From JAUPVS01 sp037139495 (GTDB lineage: Bacteria > Patescibacteriota > Saccharimonadia > Saccharimonadales > JAUPVS01), in assembly GCA_037139495.1 (NCBI GenBank), contig JBAXGG010000020.1:1-7156 (forward strand): DNA of 7,156 nucleotides, read 5' to 3'. The notes below the pieces were generated by a model. The model ran no database searches and was not told where the DNA came from. It saw only the letters and a program-made list of their open reading frames with translations. This document shows, piece after piece, positions 1-5,994 of the stretch; position 1 is the stretch's first letter; each line of letters opens with the position of its first letter. Position numbers and translations under genes: made by a program.

Positions 1-2
1 AA

Positions 3-59
3 GCAGTGAAAAACTCTGATCGGGTTCCTAGACCGCCTGCCCAATTTAACGGGGGTTAA
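3..59 (+). CDS. Possible C-terminal tail of an upstream protein, truncated by the window edge
   Basis: One frame is open from the left edge and ends at TAA 57-59. It would encode the 18 residues AVKNSDRVPRPPAQFNGG, a basic, proline-containing tail that cannot be assigned to a family. The stop lies 38 bases before the Fic gene on the same strand. With so few codons the open frame may be chance; the sequence left of the window would settle it. Confidence 0.25.
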   Translation, partial: AVKNSDRVPRPPAQFNGG

Positions 60-82
60 TCCTAAAAAAGTCTGTCGTTTTG

Positions 83-91
83 TGCTATAAT
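83..91 (+). promoter_or_regulatory. Extended -10 promoter (TGCTATAAT) for the Fic gene, predicted leaderless
   Basis: TG at 83-84, then one base, then a perfect TATAAT at 86-91. Only six bases separate the box from ATG at 98, so a normal start seven bases downstream falls on the A of the start codon. No convincing -35 hexamer is seen at 17-base spacing, which fits an extended -10 promoter. The near-identical string GTGCTATAAT recurs before the gene at 3841. Confidence 0.7.
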
Positions 92-97
92 ATAGAT

Positions 98-649
98 ATG
101 CAAAACATTGACGAAATAAGCAAACAGCGAGCCATAGAACTCTTTGGTAGCCTAGACTTGTCGTCTTTTGAGGTTGGCACAATAAAGGGTTTAAAACAAA
201 TTCACGAGTATCTTTTTGGTGGTCTATATGACTTTGCTGGAAAAATCCGCAAACTAAATATCAGTAAAGATGGTTTTCGTTTTGCTAATTCATTGTATTT
301 GGAAGATGCTTTGCAACGCATAGAAAAAATGTCAGAAACCACCTTTGAAGAAATTATTGAAAAATATGCAGAAATGAATATTGCCCATCCGTTTATGGAG
401 GGCAACGGTCGGAGTACACGAATTTGGCTAGACTTGATTTTAAAAAAACGTTTGGACAAATGCATCGATTGGGCAACTATAAATAAAAACGATTACCTAG
501 AAGCCATGATACGCAGCCACGTTAAGGCTACAGAGCTACGTGAGTTACTGCGCACGGCATTAACTGATAAAATAGATGATCGTGAAGTATTCATTAAAGG
601 TATAGAACAATCGTATTATTACGAAGAGCCAGACGACTATAAAGGCTAG
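98..649 (+). CDS. Fic-domain protein (probable AMP transferase, class III-like)
   Basis: This encodes a 183-residue single-domain Fic protein, a family that usually transfers AMP from ATP to a hydroxyl side chain of a target protein. The catalytic loop HPFMEGNGR is intact at residues 97-105, matching HPFx(D/E)GN(G/K)R with the catalytic His97. A typical flap (DGFRFANSLYLEDAL) lies upstream. The C-terminus carries SYYYE (Ser172 to Glu176), which resembles the (S/T)xxxE(G/N) inhibitory helix of self-inhibited class III Fic proteins, but the following residue is Glu rather than Gly or Asn. The start is ATG 98, not the in-frame TTG at 80, because the TATAAT box occupies 86-91. No separate antitoxin gene is adjacent. 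The target is unknown. It could regulate a host or self protein, or act in a toxin-like way. Confidence 0.92.
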   Translation: MQNIDEISKQRAIELFGSLDLSSFEVGTIKGLKQIHEYLFGGLYDFAGKIRKLNISKDGFRFANSLYLEDALQRIEKMSETTFEEIIEKYAEMNIAHPFMEGNGRSTRIWLDLILKKRLDKCIDWATINKNDYLEAMIRSHVKATELRELLRTALTDKIDDREVFIKGIEQSYYYEEPDDYKG

Positions 650-688
650 GCATTTTACCGCTTAAGGCATCTTGATTAAGGAGAACCA

Positions 689-799
689 GTGGAATCCTGT
701 TTAATCGCAGTTATAACGTTCTCTATCGTTGTGAGCAAGGCTCTAATAAATCGAGTCAGAATTGTGAGAATTGCCCTAACTCTTTCCATAACCCAATAA
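689..799 (+). CDS. Doubtful 36-residue hydrophobic small protein
   Basis: A GTG start at 689 sits five bases after AAGGAG (678-683), one of the strongest Shine-Dalgarno matches in the window. The frame runs 36 codons to TAA 797-799. The peptide would have a hydrophobic stretch (roughly LIAVITFSIVV) followed by a basic segment (NRVRIVR), like many small single-span membrane peptides. It lies between the convergent ends of the Fic and alr genes. No promoter is evident, I recognise no family, and a frame this short can arise by chance. Confidence 0.2.
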   Translation: MESCLIAVITFSIVVSKALINRVRIVRIALTLSITQ

Positions 800-808
800 T
801 AAAGTTGA

Positions 809-825
809 GATTAAGTCCCTTAATC
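809..825. terminator. AT-rich hairpin overlapping the alr stop codon, possible weak terminator
   Basis: GATTAAG (809-815) and CTTAATC (819-825) form a perfect 7-bp inverted repeat with a three-base loop. The TAA stop of alr (complement of 820-822) lies inside one arm. There is no run of U afterwards on either strand, so it is not a classic intrinsic terminator. A similar hairpin containing stop codons occurs at 6237-6255. Confidence 0.3.
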
Positions 826-1977
826 CACCAGAATCCTTCTTATGTCACTACTCAGGCTGGTAAGCAGGTTATAGCTGAAGAGTTTTTGTATTTTTGCAAT
901 TGAATCAACCGAATTTTGATCATTAGACTGATTGCTATATACAACTACCTTGTCTCCGACATTGGTTTTATCATTTACTAATTCAATTATTGTGTGATTC
1001 ATACACACACGACCAACAATCGGCTGAAATTTTCCATTTATTTTTACTACACCTCTGTTACTTAGGCTTCGATTTACACCTTCGTAGTAGCCTAAAGGTA
1101 AAACACCTACCCTCATTCCCTTTGGTGCAGTGAACGTGTAGTTATAGCTTACTTGGTCACCTTGCTTCAAGTCAGTGATCTTAGATACAGTACTGATGAG
1201 CCTCATTGCTGGACGTAACTTACTAGCAAGACCTGCATATAGATTGTGTTCAGCAGGAAATGGGTTTATGCCATACAGTCCGATACCTAAACGTATAGTA
1301 TTTGCGTATTTAGACTTTGCTTTTAGGCTCCCAGCAGACTGCGCAACATGAAAAATATTTGGGGTTGCTCCACAGGCAAGTACTTTATCAACAGCTTCGT
1401 CAAACCTTTCAACGGCCGCATCTACAGTTTCAATATTATCACCATCACTGTCGGCAAGATGGCTCATAACGCCTTCAAGCTCAAGGTTCTTGTAACTCAA
1501 AATTAGCCGTGTTAATTCTTCAATATTCTCATAGCTGGCACCATAACGGTTCATACCGGTGTTGCACTCAAGATGAACTTTTTGCTTTCTGCCAGTAGCA
1601 CCAAGAGCGTGAACGGTTGCCCCATCTTGAATAACAAATGTAAAATTATCATAGTGAATATGCTTAAAATTTTTTGGCATAATTGCGCCCATGATTAATA
1701 CTGGTTTTCGACTAACATCTCGAATTCGCAAAGCCTCAAAGTAGCCATCTACCCCTATATAAGGTATCTTTTCATTTTTCAGCGCGATAGCCACTTGCTC
1801 AATACCATGTCCATAGGCGTTACCTTTTAGTACAGGAATAATTGCTTTACCGCTAAGTTCATTAAAAAGATGTAAGTTGCCGATAAGAGCGGATTTAGAT
1901 ACTTCGATCAGATTTTGAGTTTCGAATGCCTTTTCAAATTTCCTGAGTGTATTATCAATTCTTTTTCTTAATGACAT
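820..1977 (-). CDS. alr: Alanine racemase
   Basis: This is a pyridoxal-phosphate enzyme that interconverts L- and D-alanine in the cytoplasm and so supplies D-Ala for peptidoglycan. The 385-residue length is normal for the family. The PLP-binding lysine is K51 in LKGNAYGHG (family VKANAYGHG). The catalytic tyrosine of the second domain is Y278 in VSYNYT. The family arginine is R144 in NTGMNRYG, and RLGIGLYG (229-236) is typical of the barrel. Several positions depart from the usual pattern: NTGMNR instead of DTGMNR, GYYEG instead of GYADG, and CMNH instead of MDQ. About 20 extra N-terminal residues precede the usual start of the fold. ATG 1977 is the first in-frame start and has no Shine-Dalgarno sequence. 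The gene is divergent from the HAD gene, with 86 bases between them. Confidence 0.95.
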   Translation of the reverse strand: MSLRKRIDNTLRKFEKAFETQNLIEVSKSALIGNLHLFNELSGKAIIPVLKGNAYGHGIEQVAIALKNEKIPYIGVDGYFEALRIRDVSRKPVLIMGAIMPKNFKHIHYDNFTFVIQDGATVHALGATGRKQKVHLECNTGMNRYGASYENIEELTRLILSYKNLELEGVMSHLADSDGDNIETVDAAVERFDEAVDKVLACGATPNIFHVAQSAGSLKAKSKYANTIRLGIGLYGINPFPAEHNLYAGLASKLRPAMRLISTVSKITDLKQGDQVSYNYTFTAPKGMRVGVLPLGYYEGVNRSLSNRGVVKINGKFQPIVGRVCMNHTIIELVNDKTNVGDKVVVYSNQSNDQNSVDSIAKIQKLFSYNLLTSLSSDIRRILVD

Positions 1978-1982
1978 TTGAC

Positions 1983-2014
1983 TATAATTTTATCAGGAAT
2001 CTAAAATTATAACA
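1983..2014 (-). promoter_or_regulatory. alr promoter region: two extended -10 boxes in a perfect 10-bp inverted repeat
   Basis: On the minus strand TGTTATAAT (2014-2006) is a perfect extended -10 and predicts a start near 1999, giving a leader of about 22 bases. A second box, TGATAAAAT (1995-1987), predicts a start only a few bases before ATG. The arms 1983-1992 (TATAATTTTA) and 2002-2011 (TAAAATTATA) are exact reverse complements around a 9-base spacer. The dyad may be an operator or simply two facing AT-rich promoter elements. Confidence 0.5.
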
Positions 2015-2052
2015 GTTACGACTTCCTTTACTATCGTGAGCCACGCTTTACA

Positions 2053-2058
2053 TATAGA
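2053..2058 (+). promoter_or_regulatory. Probable -10 box (TATAGA) of the HAD gene
   Basis: TATAGA lies five bases before ATG 2064, again consistent with a start of transcription at or next to the start codon. Unlike its neighbours it lacks the upstream TGn. No Shine-Dalgarno sequence is seen before this ATG or before the in-frame ATG at 2082. Confidence 0.4.
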
Positions 2059-2063
2059 ATTAA

Positions 2064-2774
2064 ATGTGTTACCGTTCGTTAATGCAAAGAGAATCTAGAA
2101 CAGATATACATCTAGTACCTAACTTTCGTTCTGCATTGAATGTTGCCAATATGTTAGGGGCTGGAGCGGTCGCCATAGATTTAGAAGGCGTTCTTGGGAA
2201 CTATGTTGGTAACGAACCATACGAGCATAAGCTTGACGACTTCTTAAAAGGGCACGGCGAAATAAACATGGGCCATGCTTATGACGAAATTCATGAACAC
2301 ACCGATGTTGCTTTTGGCATTGTGACCAACAATACTAATATACCGAACGCTGATGGCGAAGGCCTGGTTACCAAAATTGCTGACAAATTAGAAATTCCTT
2401 TCGTGCATAAAGGCATGAAAGTTGGCGGCGTTATCATGCGTAGCAAACCGAGTGGCGACACCTCTACCCATTTCTGTAAAACCTCTGGTTCAGACCCAAA
2501 AGACGCTGTTCTAATAGACGATCAGGGCGTAAAAAACGCCGGTGAAGCCGTTAAGGCTGGTCTAAAAGCGATTATTGTCCCGGATCCGATTGGGATACCG
2601 CGAGGCCATCGCGGCAAGGTAAAAGAGCACAACCATGTCCGCCGTTTACGCCTGTTAGAACCCATGATTTACAGAAGCTTTGACAGACAAGGACAGATAG
2701 CCAAACTTGTTTATAGAAACATTGCTGGTATAGACATTTCCTCGATCGGCTACCTTTACGACCACCGTCGCTAA
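2064..2774 (+). CDS. HAD-superfamily hydrolase, YqeG/PGP-phosphatase-like (subfamily IIIA)
   Basis: This is a 236-residue HAD-fold protein. Motif I is at 36-43 (VAIDLEGV, nucleophile D39), motif II at 87-90 (VTNN, Thr88), the motif III lysine is K128 (RSKP), and motif IV is IDDQ with D152 and D153. The order and the end of the motif IV region (DDQGVKNAGEAVKAGLKAIIVPDPIG) resemble YqeG/Gep4-type phosphatases, which include phosphatidylglycerophosphate phosphatases. That would suggest a role in membrane lipids, but the substrate is not shown. Motif I has D-L-E where active HAD phosphatases usually have DxD, so the general acid is Glu. ATG 2064 is chosen from promoter spacing; ATG 2082 (six residues shorter) is possible. 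The YdeI-like gene follows after 24 bases that hold its own promoter. Confidence 0.75.
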   Translation: MCYRSLMQRESRTDIHLVPNFRSALNVANMLGAGAVAIDLEGVLGNYVGNEPYEHKLDDFLKGHGEINMGHAYDEIHEHTDVAFGIVTNNTNIPNADGEGLVTKIADKLEIPFVHKGMKVGGVIMRSKPSGDTSTHFCKTSGSDPKDAVLIDDQGVKNAGEAVKAGLKAIIVPDPIGIPRGHRGKVKEHNHVRRLRLLEPMIYRSFDRQGQIAKLVYRNIAGIDISSIGYLYDHRR

Positions 2775-2783
2775 TATATTATT

Positions 2784-2792
2784 TGATATAAT
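2784..2792 (+). promoter_or_regulatory. Extended -10 promoter (TGATATAAT), predicted leaderless
   Basis: TG at 2784-2785 and TATAAT at 2787-2792 end six bases before ATG 2799, the same spacing as the Fic, ITPase and nuclease genes. It lies wholly within the 24-base gap after the HAD stop codon, so the downstream gene need not depend on readthrough. Confidence 0.65.
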
Positions 2793-2798
2793 TAAGTT

Positions 2799-3080
2799 AT
2801 GATCGCTCAAGTAATCACCACTGGAGTCGTCCACAAAGTTCCAGCTGACTTACGCCAAGCCTTGCTGGCTGACGAATCGACTTTGAAGCGCTGGAATGAC
2901 CTAACGCCGTTAGCCCGCAACGAGTGGATATGTTGGTGTATAACCGTTAAGCAGCAGAAGACTAGGGATGAACACGTCACACGCACCACCAAACAACTGA
3001 TGGCTGGCAAGCGTCGACCTTGTTGCTGGGTTGGCTGCCTCCATCGCCCTGGCAAAAAGCCATATTTACCTAGCAATTAG
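2799..3080 (+). CDS. YdeI/OmpD-associated (OmdA) family small protein
   Basis: This is a 93-residue protein. It matches the short C-terminal YdeI/OmdA domain, recognisable from W..LTPLARNEWICW (residues about 32-46), a basic stretch with TR, and GKRRPCCW (about 70-77). Family members have been annotated as bacteriocin-protection or OmpD-associated proteins, but the biochemical role is not established. The copy is close to the minimal domain length, with about 25 residues before it and a short basic, cysteine-containing tail (CLHRPGKKPYLPSN). There is no signal peptide or membrane segment. ATG 2799 is fixed by the promoter box immediately upstream. Opposite-strand frames here are shadows. Confidence 0.75.
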   Translation: MIAQVITTGVVHKVPADLRQALLADESTLKRWNDLTPLARNEWICWCITVKQQKTRDEHVTRTTKQLMAGKRRPCCWVGCLHRPGKKPYLPSN

Positions 3081-3109
3081 CCGCCTGTTCATTCGTAATA
3101 CAGTTTTCT

Positions 3110-3118
3110 TGCTATAGT
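3110..3118 (+). promoter_or_regulatory. Extended -10 promoter (TGCTATAGT), predicted leaderless
   Basis: TG at 3110-3111 and TATAGT at 3113-3118, one base from TATAAT, end six bases before ATG 3125. It lies in the 44-base gap after the YdeI-like gene and gives the ITPase-like gene its own start of transcription at the start codon. Confidence 0.6.
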
Positions 3119-3124
3119 AAACCC

Positions 3125-3697
3125 ATGACTAAACTACCCATATTCATAACTGGAAACCAGAGTAAGGCTGATTATCTATCCCGTCAGCTTGGTGTTGTTT
3201 TGGATCATCGTAAAATCGACTTGATAGAAATACAATCTACTGACTTGCATGAAATTGTTACACATAAACTCCAGCAAGCGTTTGAAGTATGTCACCAGCC
3301 CGTTTTGGTTGAGGACGTAAGCCTTGTATTTAATGCCCTGGGCGACTTACCGGGACCGTATATTAAATGGTTCGTTGAAAATGCCGGTGATGAGGCTTGC
3401 TGCAAAATGCTCGACGGTTTTGATGATCGAAGCGCGATCATACGTTGTACGTTTGGATATTATGATGGCAAACAGATGAAATTTTTCGATAGTGAACTAC
3501 CTGGAAATATCGCCGAAAAGCCGAAAGGCAATAACGGCTTCGGGTTTGACCGTTTCTTTATAAACCAAGGCTACAAGATTACACGCGCCGAAATGTCCCA
3601 GACTGAAAACGAACGAACATACGCCGAAATCATGAAGCCATTCAGTCAGGTACGCCACTTCATAAAAACTCTTAATAACCACAGGCTCGATGACTAA
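3125..3697 (+). CDS. ITPase/HAM1-like non-canonical purine NTP pyrophosphatase, divergent C-terminus
   Basis: This is a 190-residue protein of the HAM1/RdgB family, which removes ITP, XTP and dITP from nucleotide pools by hydrolysis to the monophosphate. Visible signatures are TGN with K14 (residues 9-14), the acidic E63-D64 site in VEDVSL, LPGPYIKWF (75-83), KGNNGFGFDRFF (134-145) and AEM (155-157). LPGPYIKWF and GFGFD resemble eukaryotic and archaeal ITPases more than E. coli RdgB. The family's C-terminal EKN..SHR segment, which contacts the purine base and phosphates, reads TENERTYAE here: the Lys, Ser, His and Arg are all absent. The enzyme may therefore have changed specificity or reduced activity. 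It has its own promoter and no operon partner is obvious. Confidence 0.85.
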   Translation: MTKLPIFITGNQSKADYLSRQLGVVLDHRKIDLIEIQSTDLHEIVTHKLQQAFEVCHQPVLVEDVSLVFNALGDLPGPYIKWFVENAGDEACCKMLDGFDDRSAIIRCTFGYYDGKQMKFFDSELPGNIAEKPKGNNGFGFDRFFINQGYKITRAEMSQTENERTYAEIMKPFSQVRHFIKTLNNHRLDD

Positions 3698-3824
3698 ACC
3701 TTATGCGAATTCCCACGTCGAGTAGGTAATGGGAAGCAGCTAAGTGTTAACCTTACCCAAAAAGATTGATGGCTTCTTTGTGTTATGAGCGATAAAAGAA
3801 TAAGCAACAGATTTAATACGCTGG
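3698..3824 (+). other. Intergenic spacer with weak inverted repeats
   Basis: The gap after the ITPase-like gene holds TTCCCA...TGGGAA (6-bp arms, 14-base loop) and an alternative pairing in which GGTAA-t-GG pairs with CCTTACC across a loop of about 18 bases, followed by CAAAAAG. Neither is followed by a U tract, so neither is a clear terminator. I see no gene here. Confidence 0.3.
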
Positions 3825-3833
3825 TGCTATAAT
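3825..3833 (+). promoter_or_regulatory. Extended -10 promoter (TGCTATAAT) for the 3841 gene, predicted leaderless
   Basis: TG at 3825-3826 and a perfect TATAAT at 3828-3833 end seven bases before ATG 3841. The context GGTGCTATAAT closely matches that before the Fic gene. No Shine-Dalgarno sequence is present. Confidence 0.65.
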
Positions 3834-3840
3834 TAGTTAT

Positions 3841-5246
3841 ATGAACGAGGGTAGCCCGACAGGCGAAATGCCGACATTTATTCAGCCACCACTTGAGGCC
3901 GAAACTTCACCAGAAGTATTGCTTGGACCACCATCCCTGATGCAATACGGTCTTGAGAGCATAAAAGATGAGAAGATTGTAGCACACGGCCAAACTTTTA
4001 CTGTCGAACAAGCTTTTAACCTTTGCGATCCTTTTGCGCAAGTGATCAAAACCTTATCTCAAGAGCTTGAAGCCGTGCCCGATCGAGAAAATATAATTAT
4101 GAAAGTTGCGATGGCTTCTGCCATATCTACTATTGAACTTAATTTACCTGCTACAGCTAAAAAAAAATTGAATTAGCTGCAGATATTAAAGGGGCTGAGC
4201 CGTTAGAAACTACTCGTGATAACGAGGTAAAGGTAGTCATTGATCGACAGGCTAGAGTGCAGCAATTGGTCAATATTATTACTGCTTCAGAGACACCAAA
4301 CAAAGAAAAACTTACAGTTGCCGAAGCCTTTAATAAAAAATTATCGACTGTCGAAGTTACCAAACCAAAAACCGAAAAAACAATCACGCCAGTAAAAACT
4401 GTCAAAAGGGTAGCTCAAGCCGCTATTAAACCAGCTCCCAAAGAGTTTACAGCCAAAAAAGCATCCAAAATTACTAATAAAATAATTATCGAAAAACAAT
4501 TTGTAAAACCAAATACGGCCGACTTGCCAACTACGCATTCACTAGAGGAAACATATACAGAATTAACCGCCGAGGTCACTGCCGCCATCAGTGAGATAAT
4601 CAACGACCCGACTACTTGGGAAAAAAAGACTTTAATAAGTGAGACCGAGTCAAAAAAAGATTCTGCTGAGATTCAAGATTTTCGAATAGTTTTGCTCGAA
4701 ATTTTCGATTCAACTGGCCCTGAACCGACTATATTAACATTGGAAAATTTCGAGTCAGTTGACCAAGACGGCCGTGAATTTGTAACTAATCTAAATGATC
4801 TGATTGATACTTTTGAGCCAGAGCAGGCAATCCGTACCAAAGAAATCCTCGATGCGGCAGTAGCCAAAATTGAGGAAATCTTTCTGTATATCGATTTATC
4901 TCCAGAAGATATTGTATCGGCCTTTGAGCAGCAAGATGAAACATTAGATGAACTTGTAAGATTAAGCAAAGAACTGTTATATAACCTCGGCTTAGATAAC
5001 TCCGATCATAACGCTAAAATAATGCTTTTAAAACTAGTGAAGGCTGAATACGCCCAGCAAATCACCAGTAGTAGCAATGCATTCGATCGGGCCGAACAAG
5101 AAGAATTGGGGACCTATGAGCATAAATTCGATTCTGGCGCTGCTAGCTTAACAAATTTTAGAAATAGCCAATTTTTCAATCATGCCGCGTTAGGTTCTTT
5201 AGCGCTCCATAAAATTTCGGCAGTTATACATTACGCTGCTTCTTGA
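3841..5246 (+). pseudogene. Unrecognised hydrophilic protein, 468 residues if a -1 frameshift at A9 is bridged
   Basis: From ATG 3841 the frame reads 111 codons to TAG 4174-4176. The frame one base back is open from the A run and continues to TGA 5244-5246. Bridging at nine A (4159-4167) gives ...NLPATAKKK then IELAADIKGAEP..., a continuous 468-residue helical protein. The second part has no promoter or ribosome site of its own; its first usable start is GTG 4257, well inside the sequence. Apparent organisation: a mixed N-terminal helical region (about 1-150), a Lys/Thr/Pro-rich low-complexity linker (about 165-230), an acidic helical region (about 240-410), and a C-terminal tail ending ALGSLALHKISAVIHYAAS that may be amphipathic. 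There is no signal peptide or clear membrane span. I do not recognise a family. The break may be a sequencing or assembly indel, a true mutation, programmed -1 slippage or transcriptional slippage; because these are open I call it a broken gene. Confidence 0.7.
4159..4167 (+). repeat. Homopolymer run A9 at the frame break
   Basis: Nine consecutive A lie exactly where the reading frame changes. One added A, or a one-base backward slip, restores the long frame. AAA AAA is a known slippery motif in bacteria. No convincing stimulatory stem-loop or upstream Shine-Dalgarno-like element is seen nearby. Confidence 0.85.
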
Positions 5247-5926
5247 CCTTTTTTTTAGCTGATAACTCTATCTACTCAGGCCAGCAGAATTACTTTGTCA
5301 TACCAGGACAGGCCGGCTCAGCGTTCGGCTATCGAAAATATATCGCCAAGTTGCCACCAAGCTACTATTTACTGCTCGTTCCGGCCGTATTGGGTGGCAT
5401 GCTTGGAGCCTTTATACTCGCCCATACAACTAATCACACCTTCCAGTACATCGTGCCCTGGTTCATGCTTTTTGCTACCATCCTTCTGGCCGTGCAGCCT
5501 AAAATTCATAAGTGGCTATATTCACGGACAGCTAAAAAGTTACAAAAGCGCTACCGCAGTATTTTTTTTGGATTTATCTTTTTAATCATGTTTTTATTAT
5601 CGATATATGGTGGTTATTTTGGAGCTGGCTATGGAATTGTGTTGCTTGCATTCTTAGGTCTGAGCAAACTGACTAACATCCACCAGATGAATGGTCTAAA
5701 GAACCTGGCTAGTGTCAGTATCAACGTCACTATCGTGGTCTACTTTATATTCGTTGGATTAATTGCTTGGTCTGTACTGCCACCCTTACTGCTGGGCAGC
5801 GTTCTAGGTGGCTGGTTTGGTGCGACCTACAGCACTAAGCTACCAACCAAAACTATTTGGCGAGCCATCGTCATTGTTGGCATCTTAGTCTCGGCGACCC
5901 TATTTATCAAACAGTATTACTTATGA
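5243..5926 (+). CDS. TauE/SafE-family (TSUP) membrane protein, apparently lacking its N-terminal segment
   Basis: This is a 227-residue integral membrane protein of the TSUP type (TauE/SafE), a family linked to export or uptake of sulfite, sulfonates and related anions. The substrate here is unknown. Membrane segments are near residues 41-61, 68-87, 107-125, 125-141, 150-176, 178-198 and 205-222. FVIPGQAGSAFGYRKY, IVPWFMLFAT and GGYFGAGYG (the glycine-rich motif of the second repeat) are typical. The first-repeat glycine-rich motif and the first one or two spans that normally precede VIPGQ are missing. The only start that covers the family region is TTG 5243, which overlaps the upstream TGA as TTGA and could be translationally coupled; there is no Shine-Dalgarno sequence. 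The next ATG, at 5399, would cut into the first span. A T8 run lies at 5249-5256. Either a half-deleted remnant or an unusual short transporter. Confidence 0.7.
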   Translation: MTFFLADNSIYSGQQNYFVIPGQAGSAFGYRKYIAKLPPSYYLLLVPAVLGGMLGAFILAHTTNHTFQYIVPWFMLFATILLAVQPKIHKWLYSRTAKKLQKRYRSIFFGFIFLIMFLLSIYGGYFGAGYGIVLLAFLGLSKLTNIHQMNGLKNLASVSINVTIVVYFIFVGLIAWSVLPPLLLGSVLGGWFGATYSTKLPTKTIWRAIVIVGILVSATLFIKQYYL

Positions 5927-5984
5927 GTATAAGATAAGTAACCGCTCACGTGGTATTCTAAAATTATATATTTAAGTAAGTATA

Positions 5985-5989
5985 GGGAG
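5985..5989 (+). promoter_or_regulatory. Shine-Dalgarno sequence GGGAG before the 5995 gene
   Basis: GGGAG ends five bases before ATG 5995 and fixes the start. AT-rich -10-like strings (TATATT at 5967-5972) lie a suitable distance upstream for a short leader. This gene is therefore leadered, unlike most genes in the window. Confidence 0.6.
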
Positions 5990-5994
5990 AAGTT

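Noticed and set aside
80..97. In-frame TTG start 18 bases upstream of the Fic ATG
   Set aside because: It would place the perfect TATAAT box inside the coding region and has no ribosome site; ATG 98 fits promoter spacing.
202..465. Minus-strand frame of 87 codons opposite the Fic gene
   Set aside because: It lies entirely within a well-supported gene and has no recognisable features.
661..680. CTTAA...TTAAG inverted repeat after the Fic gene
   Set aside because: A 5-bp AT-rich stem with a 10-base loop and no U tract is not a convincing terminator.
676..840. Alternative frame with a C-x10-C-x2-C pattern in the Fic-alr gap
   Set aside because: It has no usable start codon, starts right after a stop and runs into alr antisense; two or three cysteines are not enough to claim a zinc site.
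2035..2045. CGTG-AGC-CACG palindrome between alr and the HAD gene
   Set aside because: 4-bp arms are too short to claim an operator.
2807..3076. Minus-strand frame opposite the YdeI-like gene
   Set aside because: Its composition looks like a shadow; the plus-strand frame carries the family motifs and promoter.
4157..4969. Several minus-strand frames opposite the long unknown gene
   Set aside because: They are serine- or phenylalanine-rich shadows of lysine- and glutamate-rich coding sequence, with no ribosome sites or promoters.
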